DNA from: Achatina immaculata
Taxonomy: Eukaryota; Mollusca; Gastropoda; Stylommatophora; Achatinidae
Reading direction: 5' to 3'
Length of the DNA: 64,000 nucleotides
Assembly: GCA_009760885.1 (NCBI GenBank)
Contig: CM019692.1
Coordinates: 60,402,426 to 60,466,425 of the forward strand
Of the stretch, positions 37,001 to 52,000 are shown one piece after another (the stretch's first letter is position 1; the number at the start of each line of letters is the position of its first letter). The position numbers were made by a program, and so were the translations under genes. The notes beneath the pieces are model-generated. The model had not been told where the DNA came from. It ran no database searches and saw only the letters and a program-made list of their open reading frames with translations.

Positions 37001-40000
37001 TTCCTGCCGCTGCATGGATTTTTTTTTTATCTACACTAATTGTAAACTGTGTCCCAAGATTTTTATCTTGGACCATTCACATATATTTTATACCAATAAC
37101 TCAAGATTTTTATCTTGGACCATTCACATATATTTTATACCAATAACTCAAGATTTTTCTCTTGGACCATTCACATATATTTTATACCAGTAACTCAAGA
37201 TTTTTATCTTGGACCATTCACATATATTTTACACCACTAACTGAGACACTCTAAGACATAGACTCAACACTGAACATTAACAAAAATTTGTTCTGCTTGT
37301 CATTACATGTATCTCAAACCATTTATTATACTCCTCACATACCTTCATTACTCCAGGTTCATCAGAAGCTGAATTGTTTGCCTAACAGTTAGGCTGACTT
37401 GCTTTCTTTTCTCTCCACATTGTTTTCATTGTTCTTGACTGGCCACGGTAATATAGATGATAAAAAGGAACAAATATGCAGACAATCTTAAAACTGTGAT
37501 TAAATGTGTACGCACTGATGCCTTCAGTCAGACTGTCAAGAGACAATATGGTGGTCAGAGTCTTCAGATGCTGGCTTGCTGACTAGCCTGATGCATGTTT
37601 GTATGGCCATGCTCTGTGGCGTGAAGTCTTAGTCTAGACAGTTTACAAAAGAAATATTAGTGATTAATTATATACAAATATACACCAGAACAATGTAGTA
37701 AAGCTGTGATATAAAGATGAAAATAGAAATGTTACAACTGAGTCTCATTAATGTATAAAGCTGTTCCTACATTTCTTTTATCTGAATCTCTCTATATTAT
37801 AAATATTCATAATAATGCCTTGAGGATCTACTGATATTTCTTTTGCTACCCTCTTTCATGTTATTCATGCCTTTTTTTATGACTCTTTTTTTTATTGAGT
37901 ATGCTTTCCTGTTCTCTGGTTTGTTCTTTAAAAGTTAGGCTGCCCATAAAAAGGTGGTTCATTAGTACTTGTATGTTTGATTTTGAGGGATGTTCTTAAA
38001 CGTAATGTGATAACCTGTATATGTTATGATTCTCAATATTTAATATTAGGGACTGGAGTTAGATATGTAAAATGTGCATAGTTGAGAACTGTGACTTCAT
38101 CATCAGTGATTTAGAGCAATCACAAAGTAGTTTATGCATTCTAAATTAATGAATACAATATTACATGTCACTGTGGTGCAAAAAAAGCCAAAAACAAAAA
38201 AAAATGTCTTAAGACACTTGAGATAAGTTATCTTACATCCTTTCTGTGCTGTTAAACATCACATAGTACTCGCTTAGTTGTTTGCCAAGTTTTTCTGTTC
38301 CTGGCGAGTCTTTCAACTTCATCAAGGGATGTTATGCCCACTAAACTGGCTTCTCTTAACAATGTCCTCTTTATAGTTTCACATGGTCGACCTCTTTTTC
38401 TTAGGCCTGTTGTGTTCCACTTGATAGCTTGTTTGGGGATTCTCTGATCATTTCTTCTCATCACATGGCCTACATATGTCCATCTTCTTTTTCTGATCAC
38501 CCATGAGACAGGTTGTTTGCTCATCTGTCTTATCTCTGCATTGTTCTTGAATTCATTCCACTTTATGCCAAGTATTTTCCGTAGGCATTTGTTTTCAAAA
38601 GAGTCTAATTTCTTGTCTATTTCTTTAGTTGATTTCCAGCTTTCACATGCATAAATGAGGGTAGATATCACATTTGAATTGAATAATCAGAACTTGGTTT
38701 TGTGTTTAACTTTGAATTCCAAATGTTCTCAAGATTTTTGAAGGACAATGCTGCTTTTTCAATTCTAATTCTAACTTCCTTCCTGGTGTCACCATCCTGG
38801 TCTATGTAGCTGCCAAGGTATGCAAATTGATTTACTTCATCAACAACTGTTCCTTCTACATATATTTTTCCTTCTTGATTAATGAGAAGTTTCATAATTT
38901 TTGTTTTGTCTTTGTTAATTTCAAGACCTATGTTGCTAGCCAAGGAAGACAGGGAATCTGTTTTTTCCTGCATCAATTTCACATTGTCACTGATAAGAAT
39001 TATGTCATCAGCAAAATCAAGATGTTCTATTTGGGTCCCATGTACCCAGTCAGTGCCAGTTTTACCTGTACAGCATGTTTTCATTATAAAGTCTATGTCA
39101 ATTCCAAAAAGCAATGGAGATAATATACATCCTTGTTTCATGTTTGTTTCAATCTGAAACCATTTGCTCATTCCTTCTTCTGTCTTGACTGCGCAAACAT
39201 ATCTGTTGTAAAGATCTCTAATGATGTTGACAATTTTAGATAGTATTCCATATAGTCTTAAAATTCTCCACAATGAATCTATATGTATGCTATCAAATGC
39301 TTTTTTAAAGTCTATGAAGTTCAGGATTAATGGTTTATCTTTTTCAATATGTTCTTCAAGTATTATTCTGAGAGTAAAGATCTGGTCAAGACAGCTTCTC
39401 CCTTTTTGAAATCAAGATAAGTTATATACTTATCTTAAAGATACTTGAGGTAAGTTATACACTCAAAGACTCTTGGATGACATGGTATGTTTATGCCCAC
39501 AAATATCGTATATATCGTATATCCTTCCCATGCCGTTAATCGTCACATAGGGCTCGTAAAGTAGTTCGCCAATTTTTCCTGTCTTCGGCGAGTCTTTCAA
39601 CCTCATCAAAGGATTTTATGCCTGTTAATTTGGCCTCTCTTAACAATGTCCTCTTCAGAGTTTCACGCGGTCTGCCTCTTTTTCTTCGGCCTGTAGTGTT
39701 CCACTTTATAGCTTGTTTTGGGATTCTCTGATCATTTCTTCTCATTAAGTGACCAACATATGTCCATCTCCTTTTCCTGATCACCCATGAGACTGGTTGT
39801 TGTTCAGTCATCTGTCTTATCTCTGCATTGTTCTTGAATTCATTCCACTTGATGCTGAGTATTTTCCTTAGGCATTTGTTTTCAAAAGAGTCTAATTTCT
39901 TGTCTATTTCTTTAGTTGATTTCCAGCTTTCACATGCATAAATGAGGGTAGATATCACATTTGAATTGAATAATCAGAACTTGGTTTTTGTGCTTATAAC

Positions 40001-43000
40001 TTTTGAATTCCAAATGTTCTCAAGATTTTTGAAGGACAATGCTGCTTTTTCAATTCTAATTCTAACTTCCTTCCTGGTGTCACCATCCTGGTCTATGTAG
40101 CTGCCAAGGTATGCAAATTGGTTTACTTCATCAACAACTGTTCCTTCTACATATATTTTTCCTTCTTGATTAATGAGAAGTTTCATAATTTTTGTTTTGT
40201 CCTTGTTAATTTCAAGTCCTATTTTGCTAGCCATTGAAGAAGACAGGATATCTGTTTTTTCTTGCATGAAATTCACATTATTACTGATAAGAGTTATGTC
40301 ATCAGCAAAATCAAGATCTTCTAGTTGGTTCCCATGTACCCAGTCAATACCTGTGTTACCTGTGCAGCATTTTTTAATTATGAAATCTATTGTAATCCCA
40401 AAAAGTAAAGGAGACAGTATACATCCTTGTTTCACACCTGTTTCAATCTGGAACCATTCACTCATCCCTTCTTCTGTCTTGACTGCACAACCATATCCAT
40501 TGTATAAGTCCTTAATGATGTTGACAATTTTAGATGGTATTCCATATATACTTAAAGTTCTCCATAATGAATCTCTGTGTATCAAATGCCTTTTTAAAAT
40601 CTATGAAGTTCAGTATTAATGGTTTCTGCTTTTCAATATGTTCTTCAAGTATTATTCTGAGAGTAAAGATCTGGTCGAGACAGCTTCTCCCTTTTCAAAA
40701 TCCTGCTTGTTCTTCTCTCATTGCAGTATCCACTATATCTTTGAGTCTATTCAAAATGACCTTGCAAAATACTTTTGACACAACTGATATTAAGGTTACT
40801 CCTCTCCAGTTGTTACAGTCACTAAGGTTGCCCTTTTTTGGTATTTTGACAATGATTCCTTTCTTCCAATTAGAAGGGACCTTTTCTTCTTTCCAAATCT
40901 TGTTAAACATTCTCTGTAGTTGTCTCATGTTGTCACTATTGATAGCTTTTAGCATTTCGGCTGTTATTTCATCTTCACCTGCGGCTTTGTTGTTAGCCAT
41001 TAAATTCACTGCTGTTTCAATTTCATGCAATTTAATTTCATCTAGGTTGACATTTAGTTGTGGGGTTGGTAAGTCAGTTTCAAGGTTTAATAATTCTTTT
41101 GGGTGTGGTAGATTGAGTATTTCTTGGAATTGTTCAGCCCATCTTTGCTTTTGGTCTTGATTTGATGTTAATAGTGGTACAGTTTTGCTAAGGATTGGTC
41201 TTTCTTTAGATGTAATAGTACCTGTTAGCCTCTTTTGTATGTTATTAAAGTTTTGCTGTCTCCTGTTTTTGCTGCTTTTTCTGCCTCTTTCGCCATATTG
41301 TCTATGTATTCTCTTTTACCCCTTCTAGCTGAACTTTTTACTTTCTTGTCTATTTCTTTGTATTTTGCTTTTGCCAAATCTCTTTCATGATCTGTTTTTG
41401 CATTCAACATGTCTAATTTGACTGCTCGTCTTTCATGTATATACTTCCATGTTTTATCTGATATCCATGCTTTTCTATTTGGTTTTTCCAGTCCAGCGCT
41501 TACTTTTGCTGCTGTGATTATGGCTGTGCTGTAAGAATTCCATAACTCATCTATACTATCTCCTCAACTTTACTAGGTGTTTTGGAATGATTGGCAAGTT
41601 CCTGATTGAAATTAATGTTTGTATTTTCTTCTTGTAGGCTGTGGATGTTTATCTTTCTGTGTACTGATTTCTTGTGTTGACTTTTCAATTTTAGTTTTAT
41701 TTTCCCTATGCACAGGTTGTGATCGCTGTTGACATCTGCACCCCTATAAGCCCTTACATCCATGAGAGATATTCTGTATTGCTTTCTAATACAAATATGC
41801 CAAAAAGAAAAAAAAAATTACACACATTGTTGAAAAGCTTTGGAGAATAACTTAAATATTTTTTTTAATGGCAAGAACAAACTTTACCTACGGAAATAAG
41901 AAAAACAGTAAAATATTTCAGCTTTTGTCATTTTCAACAACAAGAAGCAGTAGCAAATATTATCCCAGTGTTTTTCCTATTAGTACATTAATTTGGGTAA
42001 AAAAGAAAAAATACCTTAAATTTATAAATTTTCATATGAAAGACAGTTTTTCCTTTTAGACATTCGATCAAATTTTTCATTAGAAAAGCTTAGTAAAACG
42101 TGTTCGTCAGTCTTTGAGGTCAAAGTTTATATTCCAATTATTAAAAAGTTCCTGTCTAAAAATATGTTCTTGTGATTGTGATAGGTAAATTAAAAATCTA
42201 AACATTTACAGTTTTAGTGTGAAAAAAATATATCATGGGTGCTAGCACTATAATTTTGCCCACTAATCATTGTTATTTTTCACAACTGTTTTCTCAGTGT
42301 AACATGGCATAGTAAACTCAGTCCAGAAACTCTGTGAGCTTTGGTTTACATCTCAAACATACTAGGTGTATCACTAGAGAATCCTTTCAGTAATCATGTG
42401 ATCTATATAATCATGAACATAAAAGAACAGAATGTAGCATAACATAACATAATGCAAGCCATACATGCTGAGCTGTGCAGTATTAACAAATATACAACTT
42501 TTCCCTTCAGTCTATACAGGAGTTAGGAAGAAAATTAAACTTCAGTGCAGTTATATCTTAACTTAGTTGCCAGGTTACTGAAAATGCAAACTAACATGGT
42601 CTTACATTTTGATAACTGGCCAACAGAAGATCCTGACACAGCTCATCTCCATGGTAATATTTTGTTGACCACTTCAAAAAATAAACCCAAAATAAAAATA
42701 TCCAGACATGTCTATTCTTTCCAGACTAAATGTTTATGAAGAATTAGAAAAATACTTTGACCAAACACCATAAGAAAAAACATCTTGTTGGCAGAAATGC
42801 AGATGAAGCCACTGACAGCAAATATTGAGGAAAGATGCTGGCAGTAGTTGGGACATGTGCTCCAGTTGACTGACAACTCACTACCAAAAATAGCACTAAA
42901 AGAGACATGGAGAAGAACAGCAGAAAGAATGTTGAGCAATAGAGGGCTCCCTTGGGTAAGAGCATAAAAAAAGGCAAAGGACAGGCATTTGTGGAAAACC

Positions 43001-46000
43001 CTTGTGAAAGCCCCATGTGGCCTGGGCACTTAAGGTTCAGAGAGAGAGAGAGAGAGAGAGAGATGTCTATTCATTTATTTTCATACTCATATTTAAACTA
43101 CTATTTGCTAATAAATAAAAATGAAATGTAATATGTACTATATTTACCTAAAACTAAAGCATATACAAATATGTGGTACAGCTCTACATAATGTCATAAT
43201 TTGTCCAGAATAAAAATACACCCTTGACATGCTTCAGGCAGTGAAAATGATAAAGGTCAGGACTGATTTAAAATCCCTCACCTTGTTTCAGAATTACACA
43301 AACCATCCAAAGAATATGCAATGTAGCAGTTTATTTTGTGGTAACATGCACATACATTAATGGTTACACATGGACCATGTATAACATAGGAAAAAGTAGG
43401 AGCAGCTTTATTACTTAACGACTACAAAGTTGTGACGTTTCGGCATGAGCCTTAATCATACAAAAACATACAGGATGAAGAAATAGAGAGAGGAGATAAA
43501 GTATGGATTCACATGAATACTATTAAAAAAAAAAAAAATTTTTTTTTTTAAAGAGTACTTAGCTGTAAATTGTAAGGTGTGACTTGTCCGGTGGTGTGTG
43601 TCAGGAATGGATTTAGTAGAACGTGGAGACTGTTTAAATAGAGACCTGTGATATGTGGTCAGTGGGTTGTAACTGGGGGTGGTGGATGGGGAACCAGGGA
43701 GGGGAGAGAGAGTGATACAATATGGACCTAGCTAGGAGAAGTTGAAACAGATGATTGGGGAAGAGAGGTTGCAGAGTGATGCTGTGAGGAGGTTTGAAAA
43801 GTAAGAAGGGTGGACTTAGTGGAGAGGTACTATAATGATTGAAGAGAATGTTAAGTGTAGCTAAACAGCGAGTTTAACGTCTTCGCCGCATATGTCAGGA
43901 TAATTTGGACTTTATAGATCAGTCCAACAAGTTATTAGAATTTTTCTGTCATCGCCACTACCCAGAAAAGGTCCTTCGTGAAGCTTTCAACCATATCCAA
44001 CTAGTGAGCCACAAAGAAGTATTCAGGAAAAAGCCTGTTACTCCATCTGACAGAGTTAAATTAGTACTGCCTTTCCACCCGCACGGTCAGATGGTTAAGA
44101 AAATTCTTTATCGTCATCTGTCACTAATCCAACTCAACTCCGACACTCGCGACATTTTCTCTGATCCACCCCTATTGGCATACAAACGTGAGCCAAACCT
44201 TAAGGACATCCTCGTCCACAGCCACAAGCAGAGCCTTACATATGTTGCACCAGAAAATGTAACCGCCCCTGCTGCGTTACCTGCCCGGTAGTCTGGGAAA
44301 CGAAAACAATCACCTTTCCCAAAACTATCCTCACTCTTCATGAGGGATTCACATGCGAGTCCCATAATGTGATATATGTCATCGTTTGCAAAAGATGCAG
44401 GATAACATATATTGGTGAGACTGGCCTCAGATTAGAGGACCGCATGCAAAAACATCTGTATGACATCGCCCAGCATGCTTAAGTAATAAAGCTGCTCCTG
44501 CTTTTTCCTATTTTATACATTCTGGTATCACAGCTTTACTGCAGTGCTTCGTGTATAGTTATATACTTATACACTAATTATTGTGTGACACATGGACCAT
44601 ATAATGCTTGTCTGAAGACAACAGTCAGAAAATAGTGTAAAATAAGGCAACATTTTGGATAGTTCTTTATCTGCATTAGTGTTTGGCTTTAGCTGGTGGA
44701 AAAAAAATCCATTTCTTGGCAACATGTAATGTTTGAAAAGATTCAATGACTTTTACTGAATAGTTTGGTTTATTGTTTCATTTATTTTCTCATGTGTCAT
44801 GCAGAAATAAAAACATGTGCTATGTTTTTTTTTTAATTATGTCTTTCTTTATGGAGTGTCATATAGTCCAGTAATTCTTTTTCTTGTTTTTTTTTCTGTT
44901 GTTACAGATCCAGCCAAACCTGGTTCAGTGGTGCAAGTTCTTCTTATTAGTGAAGCCCCAAATGTAATATACAATATTACTTTTGGAAAGTCAAATGGGA
45001 CTGTGTCATACTACAAGATGGTGACATGGGTTGAAGGAAATATCACTAGTAAAGAAGAAAATAAAAGCAGTGGTCCAACAGAAACAATAACATTCTATGG
45101 TCTTAAGCCTGGACAATGGTACAACTATAACATAACAGCTTACAATGGAAATGGAAGCTCAAGTGACATAGTTTCAGGGTCATTTAGGACAAAAGCCAAT
45201 GGTAAAGTAAAAATGTATTATTCTTTTAGACTATAGAGAGCACATGTCATTTGTATTTTGGCTCTTTAGGACAAAAAGTAGCCTTTCAGTATTTGTAGAA
45301 TACAGTGGTGCTAATTAATTGGCTAATCTAAACAGTGGCTAATTGTCAAATAGAGCTCAATGGTATAAAGATGTTTTTTTTTTTAGTTTCTATCATTTGT
45401 TGTCATATAGATAAAATTTTGAATTGATAGAACACAAAAATTTGTACATATTTAAACTCCTTTTTGTCTGTGAGGCTATGGGGCCTGGATGTAAATCTGG
45501 GGGGAGGGGGGAAGGGTATTAAGAACTCAGCCTCTGTTACTTCCTGTGCATGTTGTAAGAGATGATGAAGGAGGAGGGTGCATGAGACCAGTGACCCCTT
45601 CCCATGAAAAAGATTGACAGCCACAGAAAGTGATGTGAGAGAAATCTAAAATGTAGGTTAGAGGAGCGAAGTTAGCCAGAAAACTGGATCCATGAAGGAT
45701 GTTGATGAAAGCTTGCTAAAGTCAGCAGCTGACAACAGAACTCCAGACACCAAACATACCATACAGTGACATAGTAACACTAAAGACATCTCAACTGGAA
45801 ACTTTAATGTTAGAACCCTGAACCAGATAGAGATACTGGAGGAAATAAGAGAAATCAAACAATACAACCTGGACATACTGGTAGTCCAAGAAGCATAAAA
45901 ACAGGGCAGGGAAAGAAGATCAGTAAACAGACAAGAATGAGAAGAGACCATGTTAAGGTCAGGAAGATAAAATAACTACCAGGAAGAAATAGCATTAATC

Positions 46001-49000
46001 ATAAACCAAAAAGCATCTGAAACACAAATAAAATGAAAACCAGTAGATAGAAGAATACTTTATGCTAGAATAGAAACCAGTAGATGGAAGAATGCTTTAT
46101 GCTAGAATAGAAACCAGTAGATGGAAGAATGCTTTATGCTAGAATAGAAACCAGTAGATGGAAGAATGTTTTATTCTAGAGAATTAGAAACCAGTAGATG
46201 TAAGAATGTTTTATTCTAGAGAATTAGAAACCAGTAGATGAAAGAATGCTTTATTCTAGAGAATTAGAAACCAGTAGATGGAAGAATGCTTATTCTAGGA
46301 ATTAGAAACCAGTAGATGGAAGAATGCTTTATTCTAGAGAATTAAAACCAGTAGATGGAAGAATGCTTTATTCTAGAGAATTAGAAACCAGTAGATGGAA
46401 GAATGTTTTATTCTAGAGAATTAGAAACCAGTAGAGGGAAGAATGCTTTATTCTAGAGAATTAGAAACCAGTAGAATGAAGAATGCTTTATTCTAGAGAA
46501 TTAGAAACCAATAGATGGAAGAAATTTATTCTAGAGAATTAGAAACCAGTAGATGGAAGAATTTTATTCTAGAGAATTAGAAACCAGTAGATGGAAGAAT
46601 GCTTTATTCTAGAGAATTAGAAACCAGTAGATGGGAGAATGTTTTATTCTAGAGAATTAGAAACCAGTAGATGGAAGAATGCTTTATTCTAGAGAATTAG
46701 AAACCAGTAGAGGGAAGAATGCTTTATTCTAGAGAATTAGAAACCAGTAGAATGAAGAATGCTTTATTCTAGAGAATTAGAAACCAATAGATGGAAGAAT
46801 GCTTTATTCTAGAGAATTAGAAACCAGTAGATGGAAGAATGTTTTATTCTAGAGAATTAAAACCAGTAGATGGAAGAATGCTTTATTCTAGAGAATTAGA
46901 ACCAGTAGATGGGAGAATGTTTTATTCTAGAGAATTAGAAACCAGTAGATGGAAGATGCTTTATCTAGAGAATTAGAAACCAGTAGAGGGAAGAATGCTT
47001 TATTCTAGAGAATTAGAAACCGTAGAATGAAGAATGCTTTATTCTAGAGAATTAGAACCAATAGATGGAAGAATGCTTTATTCTAGAGAATTAGAAACCA
47101 GTAGATGGAAGAATGCTTTATTCTAGAGAATTAGAAACCAGTAGATGGAAGAATGCTTTATTCTAGAGAATTAGAAACCAGTAGATGGAAGAATGTTTTA
47201 TTCTAGAGATTAGAAACCAGTAGATGGAAGAATGCTTTATTCTAGAGAATTAGAAACCAGTAGAGGGAAGAATGCTTTATTCTAGAGAATTAGAAACCAG
47301 TAGAATGAGAATGCTTTATTCTAGAGAATTAGAAACCAATAGATGAAGAATGCTTTATTCTAGAGAATTAGAAACCAGTAGATGGAAAATGCTTTATTCT
47401 AGAGAATTAGAAACCAGTAGATGGAAGAATGCTTTATTCAGAGAATTAGAAACCAGTAGATGGAAGATGTTTTATTCTAGAGAATTAGAAACCATAGATG
47501 GAAGAATGCTTTATTCTAGAGAATTAGAACCAGTAGAGGGAAGAATGCTTTATTCTAGAGAATTAGAAACCAGTAGAATGAAGAATGCTTTATTCTAGAG
47601 AATTAGAAACCAATAGATGAAGAATGCTTTATTCTAGAGAATTAGAAACCAGTAGAATGAAGAATGCTTTATTCTAGAGAATTAGAAACCAATAGATGGA
47701 AGAATGCTTTATTCTAGAGAATTAGAAACCAGTAGATGGAAGAATGCTTTATTCTAGAGAATTAGAAACCAGTAGATGGAAGAATGCTTTATTCTAGAGA
47801 ATTAGAAACCAGTAGATGGAAGAATGTTTTATTCTAGAGAATTAGAAACCAGTAGATGGAAGAATGCTTTATTCTAGAGAATTAGAAACCAGTAGAGGGA
47901 AGAATGCTTTATTCTAGAGAATTAGAAACCAGTAGAATGAAGAATGCTTTATTCTAGAGAATTAGAAACCAATAGATGGAAGAATGCTTTATTCTAGAGA
48001 ATTAGAAACCAGTAGATGGAAGAATGCTTTATTCTAGAGAATTAGAAACCAGTAGATGGAAGAATGCTTTATTCTAGAGAATTAGAAACCAGTAGATGGA
48101 AGAATGTTTTATTCTAGAGAATTAGAAACCAGTAGATGGAAGAATGCTTTATTCTAGAGAATTAGAAACCAGTAGATGGAGGGTAAAGCTGGGGCGACCA
48201 CCCTCAACCCAGCATGTCACAGGTGGCGGATGGTGAAAGTCCTCCAGATATGGAGGATCCCTGTGAATAAGGAGTTGTCCAAATAAGCAGGCGCGGACCA
48301 ACTGGCGGTAGACTCAGAGAGCAAGGTGGGGTAGTAGGTGGCTCTACTACTCCTATAAAGTGCCTCAGGTGCTCAGTGAAGGGAATACCAGGCGGGTCAG
48401 AGGCGCCTTAAAACCTCTCGCTCCCGCTGCCTTGCGGGTAGGACAGGGAGTCCAAAGGCTAGCGGAGAGTCCGTACACAAACCGACAGAAGGCAGCGGGA
48501 AACCACTGTTGTAGTTCCCAAGAATAGTTATGCTTGAACAGAATAATTGATTCATCATGAACGATGTTAATGGATGTTCCTCTGGAACAGCCTCGTCCGG
48601 TAGGGCAGCTCATGAGCCGCAGGTGAGGCCAGATCGTCATCAAACTACTGGTGGCAAAACTAACAAGTTCAAAATAGCAACATGGAATGTTAGAACTTTA
48701 TTCCAGGCTGGAAAATTAGAAAATGTAAAGATGGAAATGGGAAGGATGAAGATCAACATATTAGGAATGAGTGAAGTTAGATGGACAGGTGCAGGGAAGA
48801 TAAAATCAGATAAATATACAATAATATATTCAGGAAGTGAGAAACATTAACGAGGAGTAGGAATTATATTTGATGAACAAACGGCAAGGACAATTGTAGG
48901 ATATTTGAACATCTCGGACCGAGTCCTGCTAGCCCAACTGAAAGGACAACCAATAAACATAAATATTATACAAGTGTACACTCCAACATCTGAAAGTTCT

Positions 49001-52000
49001 GAAGAAGATGTACAGCTATTTTATAATGACATAGAGACAGCACTAAAACACACAAAGTCACATGAAGTTACCATAGTCATGGGAGATTTTAATGCCAAAG
49101 TTGGTAAAGGAAGAACTTCAGACATCGTTGGTGACTATGGACTGGGGGAGAGGAATGACAGAGGTTATAAATTAATTGAATGGGCAAGAATACACAGCAT
49201 GGTTGTAGGAAACACCTGGTTTAAACAACATCCTTGAAGACTGGCAACGTGGTGCAGCCCAGACAAAAAGACTTTTAACCAGATAGACTACATATTAATC
49301 AACAAACGATTCCGCAATGCATTACTGACAACAAAAACCATGCCAGAAGCTGACTTCAATAGTGACCATGATCCACTCTGTGGAAAAGTTAGAATAAAAA
49401 AAAGAAAGCAGGCAGAAAAGTGAGAAACATCAAACTGAATATAGAACTTCTTAAAAATGACCAAGAACTGCAAGAACAATACAAAGTTATTATAACAAAT
49501 AGATACAATGCAATAGCAAAGATAAATAGTATAGATGAACAATGGGAAATGTTAAGAGATTCTATCCACCAAACTGTTAAGGAGATATTACCACCAAAAA
49601 AAGAAGCTTCTAAAAATAAATGGATGACAGACGACATCTTAGGACTGATGGACAAGAGGAGGAGGAGTAAAAATAACGAGGAAAAATATAGCAAGATAAA
49701 TAAAGAAATAAGACGCAAATGCAGAGAAGCAAAGGAAGTGTGGTTAAATGAGCAGTGCAGACAGACAGAGGACTCTCATATTAAAGACAGCAAAAACATG
49801 AACAAACAAATTAATGAACTCACAGGCAGGAAAACAAAATATACCACAGGATGCCTGAAATCGAAAGAAGGTAAAATGTTAATGGGAAAAGAAGACATTG
49901 TGGACAGGTGGACAGAGTATATCGGTGAGCTATATGGAGGAGAAAGACCAGAATTAATACCAGATACTGAAAACTGTGAGGGACCACCAATACTTGAAGA
50001 TGAAATCATAGATGCCATCAAACACATGAAGAAAGGAAAAGCGACTGGGTCAGATAATATAACAATAGAAGAAATAGTAGCACTAGAGGAGACAGGAATA
50101 AAAATAATAACCAAGTTACTGAATGACATTTACAACAGTGGTTATATTCCCAGTGACCTGATTATTTCCACGTTTATAGCACTACCAAAGAAACCAAGTG
50201 CAAAGGAATGTGACGACCACCGGACTATCAGCCTCTCATGTCACATAACGAAGCTACTTCTGAGAATAATTATGAGAAGAACAAGGAAAAAGATAAAAAT
50301 GGAAATAGCTGATGAACAGTTTGGATTTGTTGAAGGAAAGGGAGCACACAATGCCATTTATGCTTTACGAACACTAACAGAAAGAGCTTTAGAAGTACAG
50401 AAAGATCTCTACCTATGCTTCATTGATTACACCAAGGCATTTGACAAGGTGAAACATAAAATGAAATTATTAAAATGCTTGAAGACATCAATATAGATGG
50501 CAAAGACCTGAGGATTGCAAAACATCTATACTGGCAGCAAGAAGCGGCAATTCGAGTTGAAAATAGAACTGGAAAATATCAACCTATAAAACAAGGGGTG
50601 CGACGAGGATGTGTACTATCTCCAGACCTTTTTTCTCTGTATAGCGAGAATATTATAACAGCAATCATCACAGAACCAGGCATAAAAATTGGAGGATACA
50701 ATATTAACAACCTTCAATATGCTGACGACACAGTACTGATAGCTGAGAACCAACAAGACCTACAAAATCTCTTGGATAAAGTCACCAAAGAAAGTGAACA
50801 GAAAGGCCTTACTTTGAACATCAAAAAGACAGAGACCATGGTTATATCTAAGAAACAAAATCCACCAGCATGCAGTATAAAATTAAATGGAACTATTCTA
50901 AAGCAGGTGCAGAAATTCAAATACCTTGGAGCAGTAATAACTTCAGATGGGAAATGCAGAACAGAAGTTAGGAACAGAATAGGCCAAGCAAAGACTGCAT
51001 TTCAGAGAATAAGTAACATATTAGCTAACACATCTTTATCAATGAATGTTAGAAAATGAGTCCTAAAATGCTATATTGAACTTATCTTGTTATATGGAAG
51101 TGAATCATGGACAATAGGCAAATCTGCACAAAAATCAATGGAAGCAGCAGAAATGTGGTTTATTAGAAGAATGTTGCAAATCTCCTGGACAACAAAAATA
51201 ACTAATGAAGAATGTATGAGAAGAGCTTGAGAGACAAAAAAACCTTGTCAAAAAGATAAGAGAGAGACAATGTACTTTCATAGGACATGCAATGAGAAGA
51301 GGGGGCATTGAAAATATTATAACAACAGGAAAAATAGAAGGAAGAAGACCAAGAGAAATGATACTGGACAGTCTGACGGGATGGTGTGAGAGGAGATCAC
51401 CAACTGAACTGATGGCCTGCATGAAGGATCGGGTACTCTGGAGAAGCATAATAGCCAATGCCAGTTGGCACGGCACATGATGATGATGAGATGGAAGAAT
51501 GCTTTATTCTAGAGAATTAGAAACCAGTAGATGGAAGAATGTTTTATTCTAGAGAATTAAAAACCAGTGATGGAAGAATGTTTTATTCTAGAGAATTAGA
51601 AACCAGTAGATGAAAGAATGCTTTATTCTAGAGAATTAGAAACCAGCAGATGGAAGAATGCTTTATTCTAGAGAATTAGAAACCAGTAGATGGAAGAATG
51701 CTTTATTCTAGAGAATTAAAAACCAGTAGATGGAAGAATGCTTTATTCTAGAGAATTAGAAACCAGTAGATGGAAGAATGCTTTATTCTAGAGAATTAGA
51801 AACCAGTAGAGGGAAGAATGCTTTATTCTAGAGAATTAGAAACCTAGAAGAGAAGCTTTATTCTAGAGAATTAGAAACCAATAGATGGAAGAATGCTTTA
51901 TTCTAGAGAATTAGAAACCAGTAGATGAATGCTTATTCTAGAGAATTAGAAACCAATAGATGGAAGAATGCTTTATTCTAGAGAATTAGAAACCAGTAGA

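Noticed and set aside
46036..48180. CRISPR-like array
   Set aside because: Units are directly adjacent without spacers, the context is a eukaryotic LINE, and the unit derives from LINE coding sequence.
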